Shown: piece by piece, positions 17,421 through 25,799 of the stretch
How the letters are laid out: every line of letters begins with the position of its first letter
Position numbering within the stretch: position 1 is the stretch's first letter
Assembly (NCBI RefSeq): GCF_017874215.1
Contig: NZ_JAGGLB010000030.1
Span: 1-64,000 of the forward strand
From: Paenibacillus eucommiae
GTDB lineage: Bacteria; Bacillota; Bacilli; Paenibacillales; NBRC-103111
Direction of reading: 5' to 3'
DNA: 64,000 nt
Translations under genes and position numbers: made by a program
The notes under the pieces: model-generated
The model's input: the letters and a program-made list of their open reading frames with translations, nothing else
Told to the model about the DNA's origin: nothing
The model's database searches: none

Positions 17421-18983
17421 TCAGGAGCTTGCCAATTCGGTCTGAAGTGACGCATTTTGTATCCTGACAGCCTGATTGCATGCTGAGAGGAAGGCTTTCG
17501 CTACGGCCATTAGCACATCCTGGTCAATGCTTGAATTTTTAAACGTCCTGCCATTTACCGTTATCGTTACCTCAGCTTCACCTGTTGCTTTTTCTCCTGT
17601 GGATAAAGATTGAAGCTCCATATCAGAAAATTCCACTGGCATCGGCATTGCCTGCTTAAGACTGTGCACAATCGCCTCAATCGGACCTTCACCCGTAGCT
17701 GAATATACCCGCTCTTCCCCAGTCTGATTATTCCTGATGGACACAGACGCCAGCCGTTCCCTGTCGCTGCTGCTTACTACTTGCAAATGAAGCAGCGTAT
17801 ACGGCTCCATTTGACCATGTGCTGCTTCCCCTACAAGCTCCATAAGCTGGTCATCTGTAACAATCTTTTGTTCATCAGCCTTTACTTTGAAACGATTATA
17901 GAGATCCTCAAGCTCCTCGTTGTTAAGTTGCAGGCCGAACTGGTTGACGCGATGCTTTAGTGCATGCCGGCCGGAGTGTTTGCCAAGGATAATCATGGAG
18001 CGAGGAATGCCCAGCTTCTCAGGATCCATAATTTCGTATGTGTTTCGATTTTTAAGCAGCCCATCCTGATGAATGCCAGCTTCATGTTGAAAAGCATTAC
18101 GTCCCACAATAGGCTTATTAAATGCAATCGGAAAATGCATAACTCTGCTAACCATACGGGAAGTATTAAAAATCTCCCCCATCACAATTCCCGTCTCTAC
18201 GCCAATTGTCTCTTTTCGGGTTTCGATGGCCATCACCAGCTCCTCCAGCGAACAATTCCCAGCGCGCTCCCCAACGCCATTGACGGTAACTTCCACATGG
18301 GTAACACCTGCCGCAATAGCTGCAAGACTATTGGCAACAGCAAGGCCCAAATCATTATGACAATGCGCGCTGTATTCCACAGTGTTTCCGCCGCGAACCC
18401 CTTCACGAACCCTGCGGAACATCCGTCCATACTCCTCAGGCAGCGCATAGCCTACCGTATCCGGAATATTAAGAATCGTTGCCCCTTCAGCAATAGCCGC
18501 CTCCAACACTTCAAACAGGAACTCCTCTCCAGTTCTTGTTGCATCCATAGGCGAGAATTCGATTTGATCCACCTGTGATTTAGCATAAGAAACCATCGAC
18601 TTGGCCATCTCAATAACCTGTTGCCGCGATTTACGCAGCTGAAAGTCAAGATGAATGTCTGAAGAGGACAGGAACAAGTGCAGCCTGCGCTTAGCAGCAG
18701 CTTCTGTAGCTCTAACCGCCTCGTCAATATCAGCTTTAACCGATCTGGCAAAACCACATATCTCTATACCTTGAAGCTCTTTCGAAATTTGCTGAACAGC
18801 ATAGAAATCTCCAGGGCTCGATATTGGAAAACCCGGTTCAATCGTATCTACACCCATCTTCGCCAATTGACGTGCTATACGTATCTTCTCTTCAGGAAAA
18901 AGCGATGCACCCGGCGCCTGCTCCCCATCCCTCAACGTAGTATCAAAAATTCGAATTCGCTTGTTATTCTTATTTGTATTCAT
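17421..18983 (-). CDS. leuA: 2-isopropylmalate synthase LeuA
   Basis: 520 residues, normal for LeuA with its allosteric domain. It condenses acetyl-CoA and 2-oxoisovalerate, the first committed step of leucine synthesis. Seen are FDTTLRDGEQAPGA, HCHNDLGLAVANSLAA (metal-binding His), GERAGNCSLEE, FQHEAGIHQDGLLK, and the C-terminal LeuA_dimer region from ~residue 390 (leucine feedback site). The ATG at 18983 has AAAGGAGG nine bases upstream; an in-frame TTG two codons earlier is too close to that site. Two tandem leucine T-boxes and a strong promoter precede it. No other leu/ilv gene is adjacent, so it is a stand-alone leuA. Confidence 0.96.
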   Translation of the reverse strand: MNTNKNNKRIRIFDTTLRDGEQAPGASLFPEEKIRIARQLAKMGVDTIEPGFPISSPGDFYAVQQISKELQGIEICGFARSVKADIDEAVRATEAAAKRRLHLFLSSSDIHLDFQLRKSRQQVIEMAKSMVSYAKSQVDQIEFSPMDATRTGEEFLFEVLEAAIAEGATILNIPDTVGYALPEEYGRMFRRVREGVRGGNTVEYSAHCHNDLGLAVANSLAAIAAGVTHVEVTVNGVGERAGNCSLEELVMAIETRKETIGVETGIVMGEIFNTSRMVSRVMHFPIAFNKPIVGRNAFQHEAGIHQDGLLKNRNTYEIMDPEKLGIPRSMIILGKHSGRHALKHRVNQFGLQLNNEELEDLYNRFKVKADEQKIVTDDQLMELVGEAAHGQMEPYTLLHLQVVSSSDRERLASVSIRNNQTGEERVYSATGEGPIEAIVHSLKQAMPMPVEFSDMELQSLSTGEKATGEAEVTITVNGRTFKNSSIDQDVLMAVAKAFLSACNQAVRIQNASLQTELASS

Positions 18984-19017
18984 TCTCAACTTCCTCCTTT
19001 GAAATTAAATAAAAAAA

Positions 19018-19340
19018 TAAAAAACCCGCCATCTCTATATAAGAGACGACGGGTTTATTCAACCTGACGCGGTACCACTCTCGTTGGCTCAATCAATTGA
19101 ACCCACTTAAGACTCCTGTCCTTGCATTTGTACAACTAAGCCATTATGACGGCCTGCTAACAAACGAATTCGACGGAATCACCCTTTCACGGAGGTTACC
19201 CGTTACCACCTATTGGCCTGGCCACACAGCCCGTCAGCAGTACCGCTCCCAAGCGAGTTCAAGGTCCTTACGGACTGCGTCGCATCAACCCGCAGCTTTC
19301 TGTACCGTCTTTTCGCCTTTACTACTCTTGATCATTGCGT
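19018..19340 (-). promoter_or_regulatory. T-box riboswitch 1 (leucine), proximal to leuA
   Basis: Read on the minus strand: a stem I region with AAGCTGCGGGTTGATGCGACGC, the specifier context TTGAA-CTC-GCTTG (CTC, leucine; near 19255), the T-box core AGAGTGGTACCGCG (19068-19081), and the terminator AAACCC ... GGGTTT (arms 19051-19056 and 19022-19027) followed by a T-rich tract. The start of leuA is about 35 bases beyond. Uncharged tRNA-Leu should stabilise the antiterminator and allow leuA transcription. The 5' boundary is approximate. Confidence 0.9.
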
Positions 19341-19367
19341 TTTTTGCATATTGTTTTTTATCAAACA

Positions 19368-19646
19368 TCAAAAAAAGCCTACCATCTCCTATAAAAGAGA
19401 CGATAGGCTTGTGCCTTCCGCGGTACCACTCTTGTTGATTCGAGAAGCTTCTCAAATCCACTCATGCACCCGTTCACGAGGGTCAACCGTCAAAACCTAA
19501 AATGGGAAGCAACTCCAATCCCACACTTCAGTCTTGCCGCTCGCAGGCGAGTTCAGGCGATGTTCCGACTGCGTTGCACCAACCCGCAGCTCTCTTGACG
19601 AAACGATCTTCCTTACTAATCCCGTTCTTAGCGTTTTTAGATATGC
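19368..19646 (-). promoter_or_regulatory. T-box riboswitch 2 (leucine), promoter-proximal
   Basis: A second complete T-box just upstream of the first. Stem I contains AGAGAGCTGCGGGTTGGTGC, the specifier context CTGAA-CTC-GCCTG (again CTC, near 19548), the core AGAGTGGTACCGCG (19419-19432), and a terminator with arms TAGGCTT (19404-19410 on plus) and AAGCCTA (19375-19381), then seven T. RNA polymerase must pass both terminators to reach leuA, a two-step leucine-starvation switch. Confidence 0.9.
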
Positions 19647-19651
19647 TGTAT

Positions 19652-19680
19652 ATTATAGTATGACAAAAAATCAATGTCAA
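19652..19680 (-). promoter_or_regulatory. Consensus SigA promoter of the T-box/leuA transcript
   Basis: Minus strand TTGACA (19675-19680), a 17-base spacer and TATAAT (19652-19657): both hexamers are perfect. Transcription should start near 19645, at the beginning of T-box 2. Confidence 0.9.
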
Positions 19681-19913
19681 TACACATTAAAAACAAAAAA
19701 ATACAAACAACCTACCACACTTGCCCACCACATTTATACCATATTTTATCACTTTCTGAATTTATTTTATCCAATAATTTACCCCTCTGACGCTTTATTG
19801 TTTTATCGCTTTATCAATTTAAAGTAACCCCCCATCTCCCTCAGTTCCAAAGTTTTTAAAACTATGAACACTATCCCCTCTCCTCAGAAAAAAATCCCTT
19901 TTATCAAATATTT

Positions 19914-20225
19914 GTTCTTCTTTCTTCTTTCTTCTTTCTTCTTTCTTCTTTCTTCTTTCTTCTTCCTTCCTTCCTTCCTTCCTTCCTTCCTTCCTTCCTT
20001 CTCTCATTCTCTTCCTCTTCCTCTTCCTCTTCCTCTTCCTCTTTCTCTTTCTCTTTCTCTTTCTCTTTCTCTTTCTCTTTCTCTTATTCTTTATTCTTTA
20101 TTCTCTTTATTCTTTATTCTCTTTATTCTTTATTCTTTATTCTTTATTCTTTATTCTTTATTCTTTATTCTTTATTCTTTATTCTTCAATTTAATCTTTA
20201 ATCTTTAATCTTTAATCTTTAATTA
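19914..20225. repeat. Chain of six different pyrimidine-rich microsatellites
   Basis: On the plus strand: TTTCTTC x6 (19921-19962), TTCC x9.5 (19963-20000), CTTCCT x5 (20011-20040), CTTTCT x7 (20041-20082), an ATTCTTT heptamer array to about 20184 with a few CTCTTTATT interruptions, then TTTAATC x4 (to ~20222). About 170 bp is almost pure pyrimidine. Frames read through it give only low-complexity peptides and are not taken as genes. It lies in the gap between the leuA promoter and the transposase-derived gene; the flanks (19681-19913, 20226-20340) show nothing else. Confidence 0.95.
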
Positions 20226-20424
20226 ATTTATTCGATTAATTGTTAAACGCCTAAATGAAACTTCGAATTAGTATTTTTTATTTTCCGAATCCTCAATGAC
20301 GTATATGTTAGCAATCTTATAAAATATGTAAAAAACAACCTTGAAACAAGAACAAATGTTTGGTATTATTAAAATAATAGAAATTAGGAAGATTGTTTGC
20401 ATCCAACAAACCGAGGTGAATATC

Positions 20425-21714
20425 TTGAAAAAGAAACTAGCCCTACAAATCTCACCTTCAACCCTTAACATACAAATAAACACAGACATAACTTCTGCAT
20501 TACAGAAAAAATTACATATATATGCCATATCAACCGACGAGATTTTTACAAATAACCCGATTACTAGTACCAATCAAACAAACAATATTCCTTCAAATAG
20601 TATTCTTACTGCTAGTATTCCATCTACTCATTTCCCAGCTACTCATATTTCATCTACTCGTATTCCACATGCTCGTACTCCTATAGATTCTTCTTCAGAT
20701 AACGTTCCTACTTCTTCAGAGAAGGTTTCTTTAATTAGCATCCCTTCAAATAACGTTGACTCAGATAACATTTATACAGTTAATTGTAAATTTGTTTCTG
20801 CAGCTATTTCTAAAGTTATTTCTACTACAAGCATTCCTACTAATCATTTCCCAACAGAGGAATTTCATCTTCTCTTTAAAGAAGATCAGGATTTCGAAAA
20901 TACGTTATTTGCAGCCAAATGGCCTAATGGATTTCGTTGTCCGCGCTGTGAACACCGTCATGCGTATAAGATTTCCAGTCGAAGGCTGCCTCTATATGAG
21001 TGCAGCACATGTAGACACCAGTCTTCTCTTACTTCAGGCACCATTATGGAAGGCAGTCGTACAGATCTACATAAGTGGTTTCTTACCTTCTTTCTTCTCT
21101 CTCACATGGAGCAGGGGATAAATGCCGTCGCCTTAAGCTCTATTATAGATGTTACATATAAAACCGCATGGCTAATGCTTACCAAGATTCGGCATGCTAT
21201 GAGTCAAGCTGATTTAAAGATTATGCTTTCAGGCGTGGTCAATGTAAATACAGCTACTTATGGCAGGCCTTATAACCCTACTGTTTTCCGCCATCCCCAG
21301 GAACATCCTTTACTTATCGGCTCCTCCATGAATGAACAAGGAGAGCCACTTTATGTTAAAATAAAGAAGGTACGAAAAACTCATATGAGAGAAAAGTGTG
21401 TATTACGCTTCGGAACAGAGGCATTTAACGAAAAACATGTAGATGTCCAAACCACAGAAATTACATGCGTTACCGCCCGTTTCAGTCCTCTTCGTTTTAA
21501 AGGTTTATTAGGGATAGCTAAACAAGCAACCAGATGGATCAATAATACATTCCATGGCCTTGGATCTAAGCATCTTCAATCCTATTTGGACGAATTCTGT
21601 TATCGATTAAATCTCAATATTAACAAAAGACCTATCTTCCAAAACCTAGTTAATCTTTGCGCCAACTCATCTTCTATTTCCTATTCGATGTTAACTATTC
21701 ATAGAAGTTGTTAG
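20425..21714 (+). CDS. IS1595-type transposase-derived protein lacking the DDE residues
   Basis: 429 residues from a TTG at 20425 with GAGGTG six bases upstream; the frame is also open to 20341 but without a ribosome-binding site. Residues ~1-150 are low-complexity Ser/Thr/Ile/Asn-rich. From ~160 it follows IS1595/ISXO2 transposases: FRCPRCEHRHAYK and YECSTCRHQSSLTSGT form the zinc ribbon, then LHKWFLTFFLLSHMEQGINA, YKTAWLMLTKIRHAM, and a C-terminal GLGSKHLQSYLDEFCYRLN. Where active members have V-D-(D/E)-x-Y after LSG, this one has VNVNTATYG, and I find no candidate for the other two acidic residues. It is either a dead copy kept open or a domesticated DNA-binding protein. No terminal inverted repeats are evident. 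A TTGAAA-N18-TATTAT promoter lies at 20341-20370. Confidence 0.7.
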   Translation: MKKKLALQISPSTLNIQINTDITSALQKKLHIYAISTDEIFTNNPITSTNQTNNIPSNSILTASIPSTHFPATHISSTRIPHARTPIDSSSDNVPTSSEKVSLISIPSNNVDSDNIYTVNCKFVSAAISKVISTTSIPTNHFPTEEFHLLFKEDQDFENTLFAAKWPNGFRCPRCEHRHAYKISSRRLPLYECSTCRHQSSLTSGTIMEGSRTDLHKWFLTFFLLSHMEQGINAVALSSIIDVTYKTAWLMLTKIRHAMSQADLKIMLSGVVNVNTATYGRPYNPTVFRHPQEHPLLIGSSMNEQGEPLYVKIKKVRKTHMREKCVLRFGTEAFNEKHVDVQTTEITCVTARFSPLRFKGLLGIAKQATRWINNTFHGLGSKHLQSYLDEFCYRLNLNINKRPIFQNLVNLCANSSSISYSMLTIHRSC

Positions 21715-21980
21715 TTTGCAAAAGTTCTTCTCTGCATCATGAGAAATATTATGAATTTATACGATATCTGGTATGGAAAAATTACTTATATACTATAAAC
21801 CTATTAGTACCAAACCTGAGCCAAAGGGATAGTTCCCATAGAAAGATAAAACACAACATATTTATCAGGAGTGGAGGAATTTTAAGTATTCACCATCACT
21901 TTAACGTTTTAGCGCGTCATCGTAACATCGCACATCTAACCTAACAAACCTCCGGCACACATTAGGCTCAGATCAACTAC

Positions 21981-23108
21981 TTACCACTCTTCAAGTTTTA
22001 ACTGTGGTTCTGCCTTTAAGTCAAGCTCAGAAAATTCCTGTTGCTCCCATTTTAGAAACGCCGCTGCAGCAATCATAGCAGCATTGTCCATGCACAAATT
22101 CAAAGGGGGGAGTAATAGCGGTACATTAAGCTCGAGACACCGTTCTGATAAGCGACTGCGCAGTCCTTTATTAGCTGCGACCCCTCCTGCAAGAAGAAGT
22201 TGTTTGGCACCGAACTCTCTCACGGCCCGGCTTGCTTTTGTGACGAGAACATCTATGACTGACTCTTGAAAACCTTTGGCGATATGAGCTGTTTGAAGCT
22301 CTTCACCACGCATTTGGGACCTGTTTACTACGTTTAAAACTGCAGATTTTAATCCACTAAAACTGAAATCATACGATATAGGATCAAGCCAGGCTCTTGG
22401 CATCACAATCTCATGATCGGCTTCCTGAGCCAATTGATCAATATAAGGCCCTCCTGGATAAGGGAGATGCATAGCACGGGCTACTTTATCATACGCTTCC
22501 CCGGCAGCATCATCTCTAGTACGTCCAATGATTTTAAATTTTCCAGGCTCATCCATAAAAATCAGTTCCGTATGACCTCCGGAAACAACTAAGGCCATTA
22601 AAGGGTATTCAAGTTTATGCACAAGCTGATTCGCATAAATATGGCCAGCAATATGGTGTACACCAATTAGCGGAAGCTCAAGTGCACAAGCAAGTGCTTT
22701 TCCCGCTACCACTCCTACTAACAATGAACCCACCAAACCTGGTCCCTGCGTAACGGCTATTGCAGATAACTCCTGCAACGAAACTCCAGATTCTTGCACT
22801 GCTTCCTCAAGCATCCACGTGATGGATTCAACATGCTTTCGGGAAGCGACTTCTGGTACTACGCCGCCAAAGCGCTGATGAGTCTCAATTTGGCTGGAGA
22901 CAACGTTGGATCTGATCACTGTTCCATTTTCAACAATGGCCACAGAAGTATCATCACAACTCGTTTCTATCGCCAAAATAAAAACCGATTTACGATTCAT
23001 TTCTTTGTTGGTCTCTTTGTTTGTCTCTCTGTTTGTTTCTCTGTTTATCTCTCCGTTTGTTTCATCGGCTATCGGTTCGATCATTTTTTCATTCATTGGA
23101 ATATTCAT
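21981..23108 (-). CDS. tsaD: tRNA N6-threonylcarbamoyladenosine synthase subunit TsaD
   Basis: 375 residues. With TsaB and TsaE it transfers threonylcarbamoyl to A37 of ANN-decoding tRNAs. Seen are FILAIETSCDDTSVAIV, the metal-binding GVHHIAGHIYAN, VVSGGHTEL, GEAYDKVARAMHLPYPGGP and LCMDNAAMIAAAA. The first ~40 residues are a non-family extension rich in four-residue repeats (INRETNRETNKETNKEMNRK) from a simple DNA repeat. The start is uncertain: no strong ribosome-binding site lies at a normal distance from 23108, and a later start may be used. It overlaps rimI by 20 bp and ends the tsaE-tsaB-rimI-tsaD operon. Confidence 0.96.
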   Translation of the reverse strand: MNIPMNEKMIEPIADETNGEINRETNRETNKETNKEMNRKSVFILAIETSCDDTSVAIVENGTVIRSNVVSSQIETHQRFGGVVPEVASRKHVESITWMLEEAVQESGVSLQELSAIAVTQGPGLVGSLLVGVVAGKALACALELPLIGVHHIAGHIYANQLVHKLEYPLMALVVSGGHTELIFMDEPGKFKIIGRTRDDAAGEAYDKVARAMHLPYPGGPYIDQLAQEADHEIVMPRAWLDPISYDFSFSGLKSAVLNVVNRSQMRGEELQTAHIAKGFQESVIDVLVTKASRAVREFGAKQLLLAGGVAANKGLRSRLSERCLELNVPLLLPPLNLCMDNAAMIAAAAFLKWEQQEFSELDLKAEPQLKLEEW

Positions 23109-23610
23109 CAGTCTCAGGACTGTCCTCTCGGTATTTCGGTAAGTCTAGCCACATAATGATGGCATCCTCCCGATTATCGGTGTAATAGCCTCGGCGCACT
23201 CCGACTGATGTAAATCCCATTTTGTCATATAAGCGCTGGGCTCTTACATTTGAAGTACGGACTTCGAGTGTCATGCGTTGTGCTCCTAAGAAACTTGCTG
23301 TTTTCATCAGCTCTTTTAACAGGCGTTCGCCCAGCTTCTTTCCTCTATATTTATCCCGTAAGGCAATGTTAGTAATATGGGCTTCATCCATAATAAGCCA
23401 CATCCCACCGTATCCGGCGACCTCTCCGCCCAAATCCATAATCATGTAATGAGCAAATTGATTATTTGTCAATTCATTGTGAAATGCTCCAGATGTCCAC
23501 GGTGTTGTAAATGCTTCTTGTTCAATTTCACATACCCACGGAATGTCATCATGCCGCATCGAACGGAATTCAAGATAGGCCCCCGATTCCTGCAATTGCT
23601 GCTGCTCCAC
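23089..23610 (-). CDS. rimI: Ribosomal protein S18-alanine N-acetyltransferase RimI
   Basis: 173 residues, GNAT fold. Starts with GTG after GGGGGAAGAG. The core EFRSMRHDDIPWVCEIEQEAFTTPW is the usual RimI opening; acetyl-CoA-binding motif A is RDKYRGKKLGERLLKEL, and LEVRTSNVRAQRLYDKMGF with RRGYYTDNREDAIIMWL ends the domain. It should acetylate the N-terminus of S18, though the true substrate in Firmicutes is less certain. It starts just after the tsaB stop and overlaps tsaD. Confidence 0.95.
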   Translation of the reverse strand: MEQQQLQESGAYLEFRSMRHDDIPWVCEIEQEAFTTPWTSGAFHNELTNNQFAHYMIMDLGGEVAGYGGMWLIMDEAHITNIALRDKYRGKKLGERLLKELMKTASFLGAQRMTLEVRTSNVRAQRLYDKMGFTSVGVRRGYYTDNREDAIIMWLDLPKYREDSPETDEYSNE

Positions 23611-23612
23611 GA

Positions 23613-24650
23613 TTACTCTTCCCCCTTCCCCACTTTAGCTTGCAGCTTTGCTTCTGCTTCAGGCAGTTGGGCATAGTTAGGCGCAAAAGTATGCAGCTCC
23701 TGCAGTTCGCCCTTCTGCCACAGCGGATAAGCTAACAAGCCTATATTTTGCGCTTTAATTAAATGAGGAATGACTGTAACCGTCCCGCTCCAGTTTTCAG
23801 CAAATTGGGAAATCTGTGCTTCAAAGCTGTCTGTTTCCCCAACAAATACAACGTGTTCAGGGGCGCCCCATTCAACAAGCCCGGAAACCTTGCGTCTAAG
23901 CTGGGCATCATCAGCTAATATGGCAACTTGCTCCAGCCATGGCTCCACAACACGTATGCTATCCGGTATAAAAGTGCGCCATTTTGAGAATTCTTGGGTG
24001 TCATTTTCGTTATCATTAATCCTATTAACCATATATTCTATTGCATTCCAAATATTTCGTTCCTCGTAAACTCCTGTGAAGGCTTGTCCACGTCGAGCAT
24101 CCACTAGTGGAATAATCCACTTTGATTTTACTGAATCCGTCCAGCCGTCAATCTGCTTTGAATCCTGTGTTGTATCCTTTGTTGTATCCTTTGTTGTATC
24201 CTGTGCTGTATCTTTGATATCCTGTGTCAGGTCATTTCCCTTGATCAGATGGATCATATCAGGCTCACCTGCAGCTACTCTTCTTCCACCAAGTGCCATG
24301 GCTTCAAGACTAGATACGCCGATTAAATCGATTCCTAGCGACCATGCGAAGGTTTTGGCAGTTGACACTCCAATTCTGACCCCTGTGTAAGAACCGGGGC
24401 CTTTTCCGCTGACTACTGCTTTTAAATCTTTTGGTTTAAGCCCTAATGAGGTGAGCAACTGCTGGATGTTAGGTAGAAGTCCGATAGAATGATTGCGCTC
24501 TGCATAGGTGCTTAATTCTCCCAAAAGATGTCCATTCTTCAGCACCGCCACTGTCAAAGAGGATGTCGAAGTATCCATAGCCAAGTATAGGCCCTTGCTA
24601 TTTATATTTATTTTAGGCGTTTCTGTCGTATCTATATCCATATCCATCAT
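23613..24650 (-). CDS. tsaB: Threonylcarbamoyladenosine biosynthesis protein TsaB with an internal repeat insertion
   Basis: 345 residues against ~230 usual. TsaB is the structural partner of TsaD. The ASKHA core is clear: YLAMDTSTSSLTVAVLKNG, ERNHSIGLLPNIQQLL, SGKGPGSYTGVRIGVSTAK and, after the insert, WIIPLVDARRGQAFTGVY. Inserted near residue 155 is a hydrophilic stretch with tandem DTTKDTTKDTTQD units; a second insert (~235-260) adds length. The chosen ATG at 24650 overlaps the tsaE stop as ATGA and has AAGGAG 14 bases upstream; an in-frame GTG at 24683 is less likely. It is the second gene of the operon. Confidence 0.93.
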   Translation of the reverse strand: MMDMDIDTTETPKININSKGLYLAMDTSTSSLTVAVLKNGHLLGELSTYAERNHSIGLLPNIQQLLTSLGLKPKDLKAVVSGKGPGSYTGVRIGVSTAKTFAWSLGIDLIGVSSLEAMALGGRRVAAGEPDMIHLIKGNDLTQDIKDTAQDTTKDTTKDTTQDSKQIDGWTDSVKSKWIIPLVDARRGQAFTGVYEERNIWNAIEYMVNRINDNENDTQEFSKWRTFIPDSIRVVEPWLEQVAILADDAQLRRKVSGLVEWGAPEHVVFVGETDSFEAQISQFAENWSGTVTVIPHLIKAQNIGLLAYPLWQKGELQELHTFAPNYAQLPEAEAKLQAKVGKGEE

Positions 24651-25138
24651 TGTAGGTTCCCGTTCTCCTTCATCACTCGACACCAGCTGCGATAAGGCTC
24701 TCCATAAGGAGTTAAGTGGAATAATCGCTCTTGTCCGGCTTGATTCTCAATATATATACTAAGCCGCTGCGGTGGCAGCAATGCTTCTATTTTACTTGAC
24801 CATTCCACAAGTGTAACGCCTTCCCCGTAAAAATATTCGTCCAGTCCCAGTTCATCCGCTTCTTCCAGAGTAATCCGATAAACGTCCATATGATAGAGAG
24901 GAAGCTTTGTGCCTTCATATTCTTTTATAATTGTAAAGGTGGGGCTATTGACCACATCCTCTACCCCAATTGCTTTGGCGAATCCTTGCGAAAACCGTGT
25001 TTTACCAGCGCCCAAGTCACCATCCAAAGCAATAATGGAGCCTGGAATTAACAGCAAGGAAAGATGCTTGGCCAATTCATCCGTGTTCTCTTCCCTAAAG
25101 GCTTTGTAAGTATAAATCGCCTGCTCCAGCCTCCTCAT
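24647..25138 (-). CDS. tsaE: tRNA threonylcarbamoyladenosine ATPase TsaE
   Basis: 163 residues. A P-loop ATPase that drives the TsaBDE cycle. GDLGAGKTRFSQGFAKAIG is the Walker A region, VNSPTFTIIKEYEG and LYHMDVYRI are family motifs, and VTLVEWSSKIEALLP is the Walker B/switch region. First gene of the four-gene operon, with the stop overlapping the tsaB start. The ATG follows GAGGGG. Confidence 0.96.
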   Translation of the reverse strand: MRRLEQAIYTYKAFREENTDELAKHLSLLLIPGSIIALDGDLGAGKTRFSQGFAKAIGVEDVVNSPTFTIIKEYEGTKLPLYHMDVYRITLEEADELGLDEYFYGEGVTLVEWSSKIEALLPPQRLSIYIENQAGQERLFHLTPYGEPYRSWCRVMKENGNLQ

Positions 25139-25282
25139 TCCCCTCTACTTTTTATATTGTTCCTATTATAGCCCTCAAAAAGCTGCCTTAGCAACCACCT
25201 TATTGCCTTCATTACCACATCTCTAAAGTAATTACCACTTTATGTACCATCAAACCAACGGTGCAACTTTCGGATTAATCAA

Positions 25283-25322
25283 AAAAAGCTACTGGGCACA
25301 TATAGATGCACCAATAGCTTTT
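25283..25322 (-). terminator. Terminator after the small acidic protein gene
   Basis: Minus-strand reading AAAGCTATTGGTGCA ... TGTGCCCAGTAGCTTTTTTTG: an imperfect stem with matching AAAGCTA/TAGCTTT outer arms and a seven-T tail. The rest of 25139-25376 shows no gene. Confidence 0.75.
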
Positions 25323-25376
25323 GTATAAATTTTTATTAGGAATTCTTCATTCTTCATTTTTATTATTCAATTCTTA

Positions 25377-25601
25377 TTATTCAGTCTCAACTGATTCTTC
25401 TGCAGATAAAACAGATTCTTGTTCAGCCAATATGGATTCCGGATTGTTCATTGTGTCAGTCGTGGTTGCTTCAATTAGACCGTTGTGCAAAGTGACGTTG
25501 CCTCCTCCCAAACCTTCATTGATCATACGATCAATGTCCATAAAGGAGTCTTCCCTACCTTGATTTTGTTTGTCCTTGTTTTCATTTGGATTGTACGCCA
25601 T
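25377..25601 (-). CDS. Small acidic protein of unknown function
   Basis: 74 residues starting MAYNPNENKDKQNQG. The ATG at 25601 has a strong GAGGGAGGAGG site upstream, so the longer open frame to 25745 is not used. It is hydrophilic, acidic at the C-terminus, with a short apolar centre (MINEGLGGGNVTLHNGLIE). I do not recognise a family. It is divergent from the Ku gene, so it could share control with end-joining or sporulation genes, but nothing proves that. A terminator follows. Confidence 0.7.
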   Translation of the reverse strand: MAYNPNENKDKQNQGREDSFMDIDRMINEGLGGGNVTLHNGLIEATTTDTMNNPESILAEQESVLSAEESVETE

Positions 25602-25799
25602 CAGATTTCCTCCTCCCTCATGTAGAATTATTTCAGCTGAATTTGAACTACTTTTTGAATACTTATTGTAACTTTCCCTGTAATCGCTTGGCGCATTCTT
25701 GATTTTTCCGAATAAAATTGGGTTTTGAAGACTATACTGAACCAAAAAGGATTTGTAACTATATACTGAATTTCATTGTTACGAGGGGAGACTGCCTGT

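Noticed and set aside
19819..20208. Genes on either strand across the microsatellite chain
   Set aside because: The open frames code only repeats (Arg/Lys/Glu on one strand, Leu/Ser/Phe on the other), lack ribosome-binding sites and are by-products of the repeats.
19914..20225. CRISPR array
   Set aside because: Units are 4-7 bp contiguous repeats with no spacers, and no cas gene is present. No CRISPR array was seen anywhere in the window.
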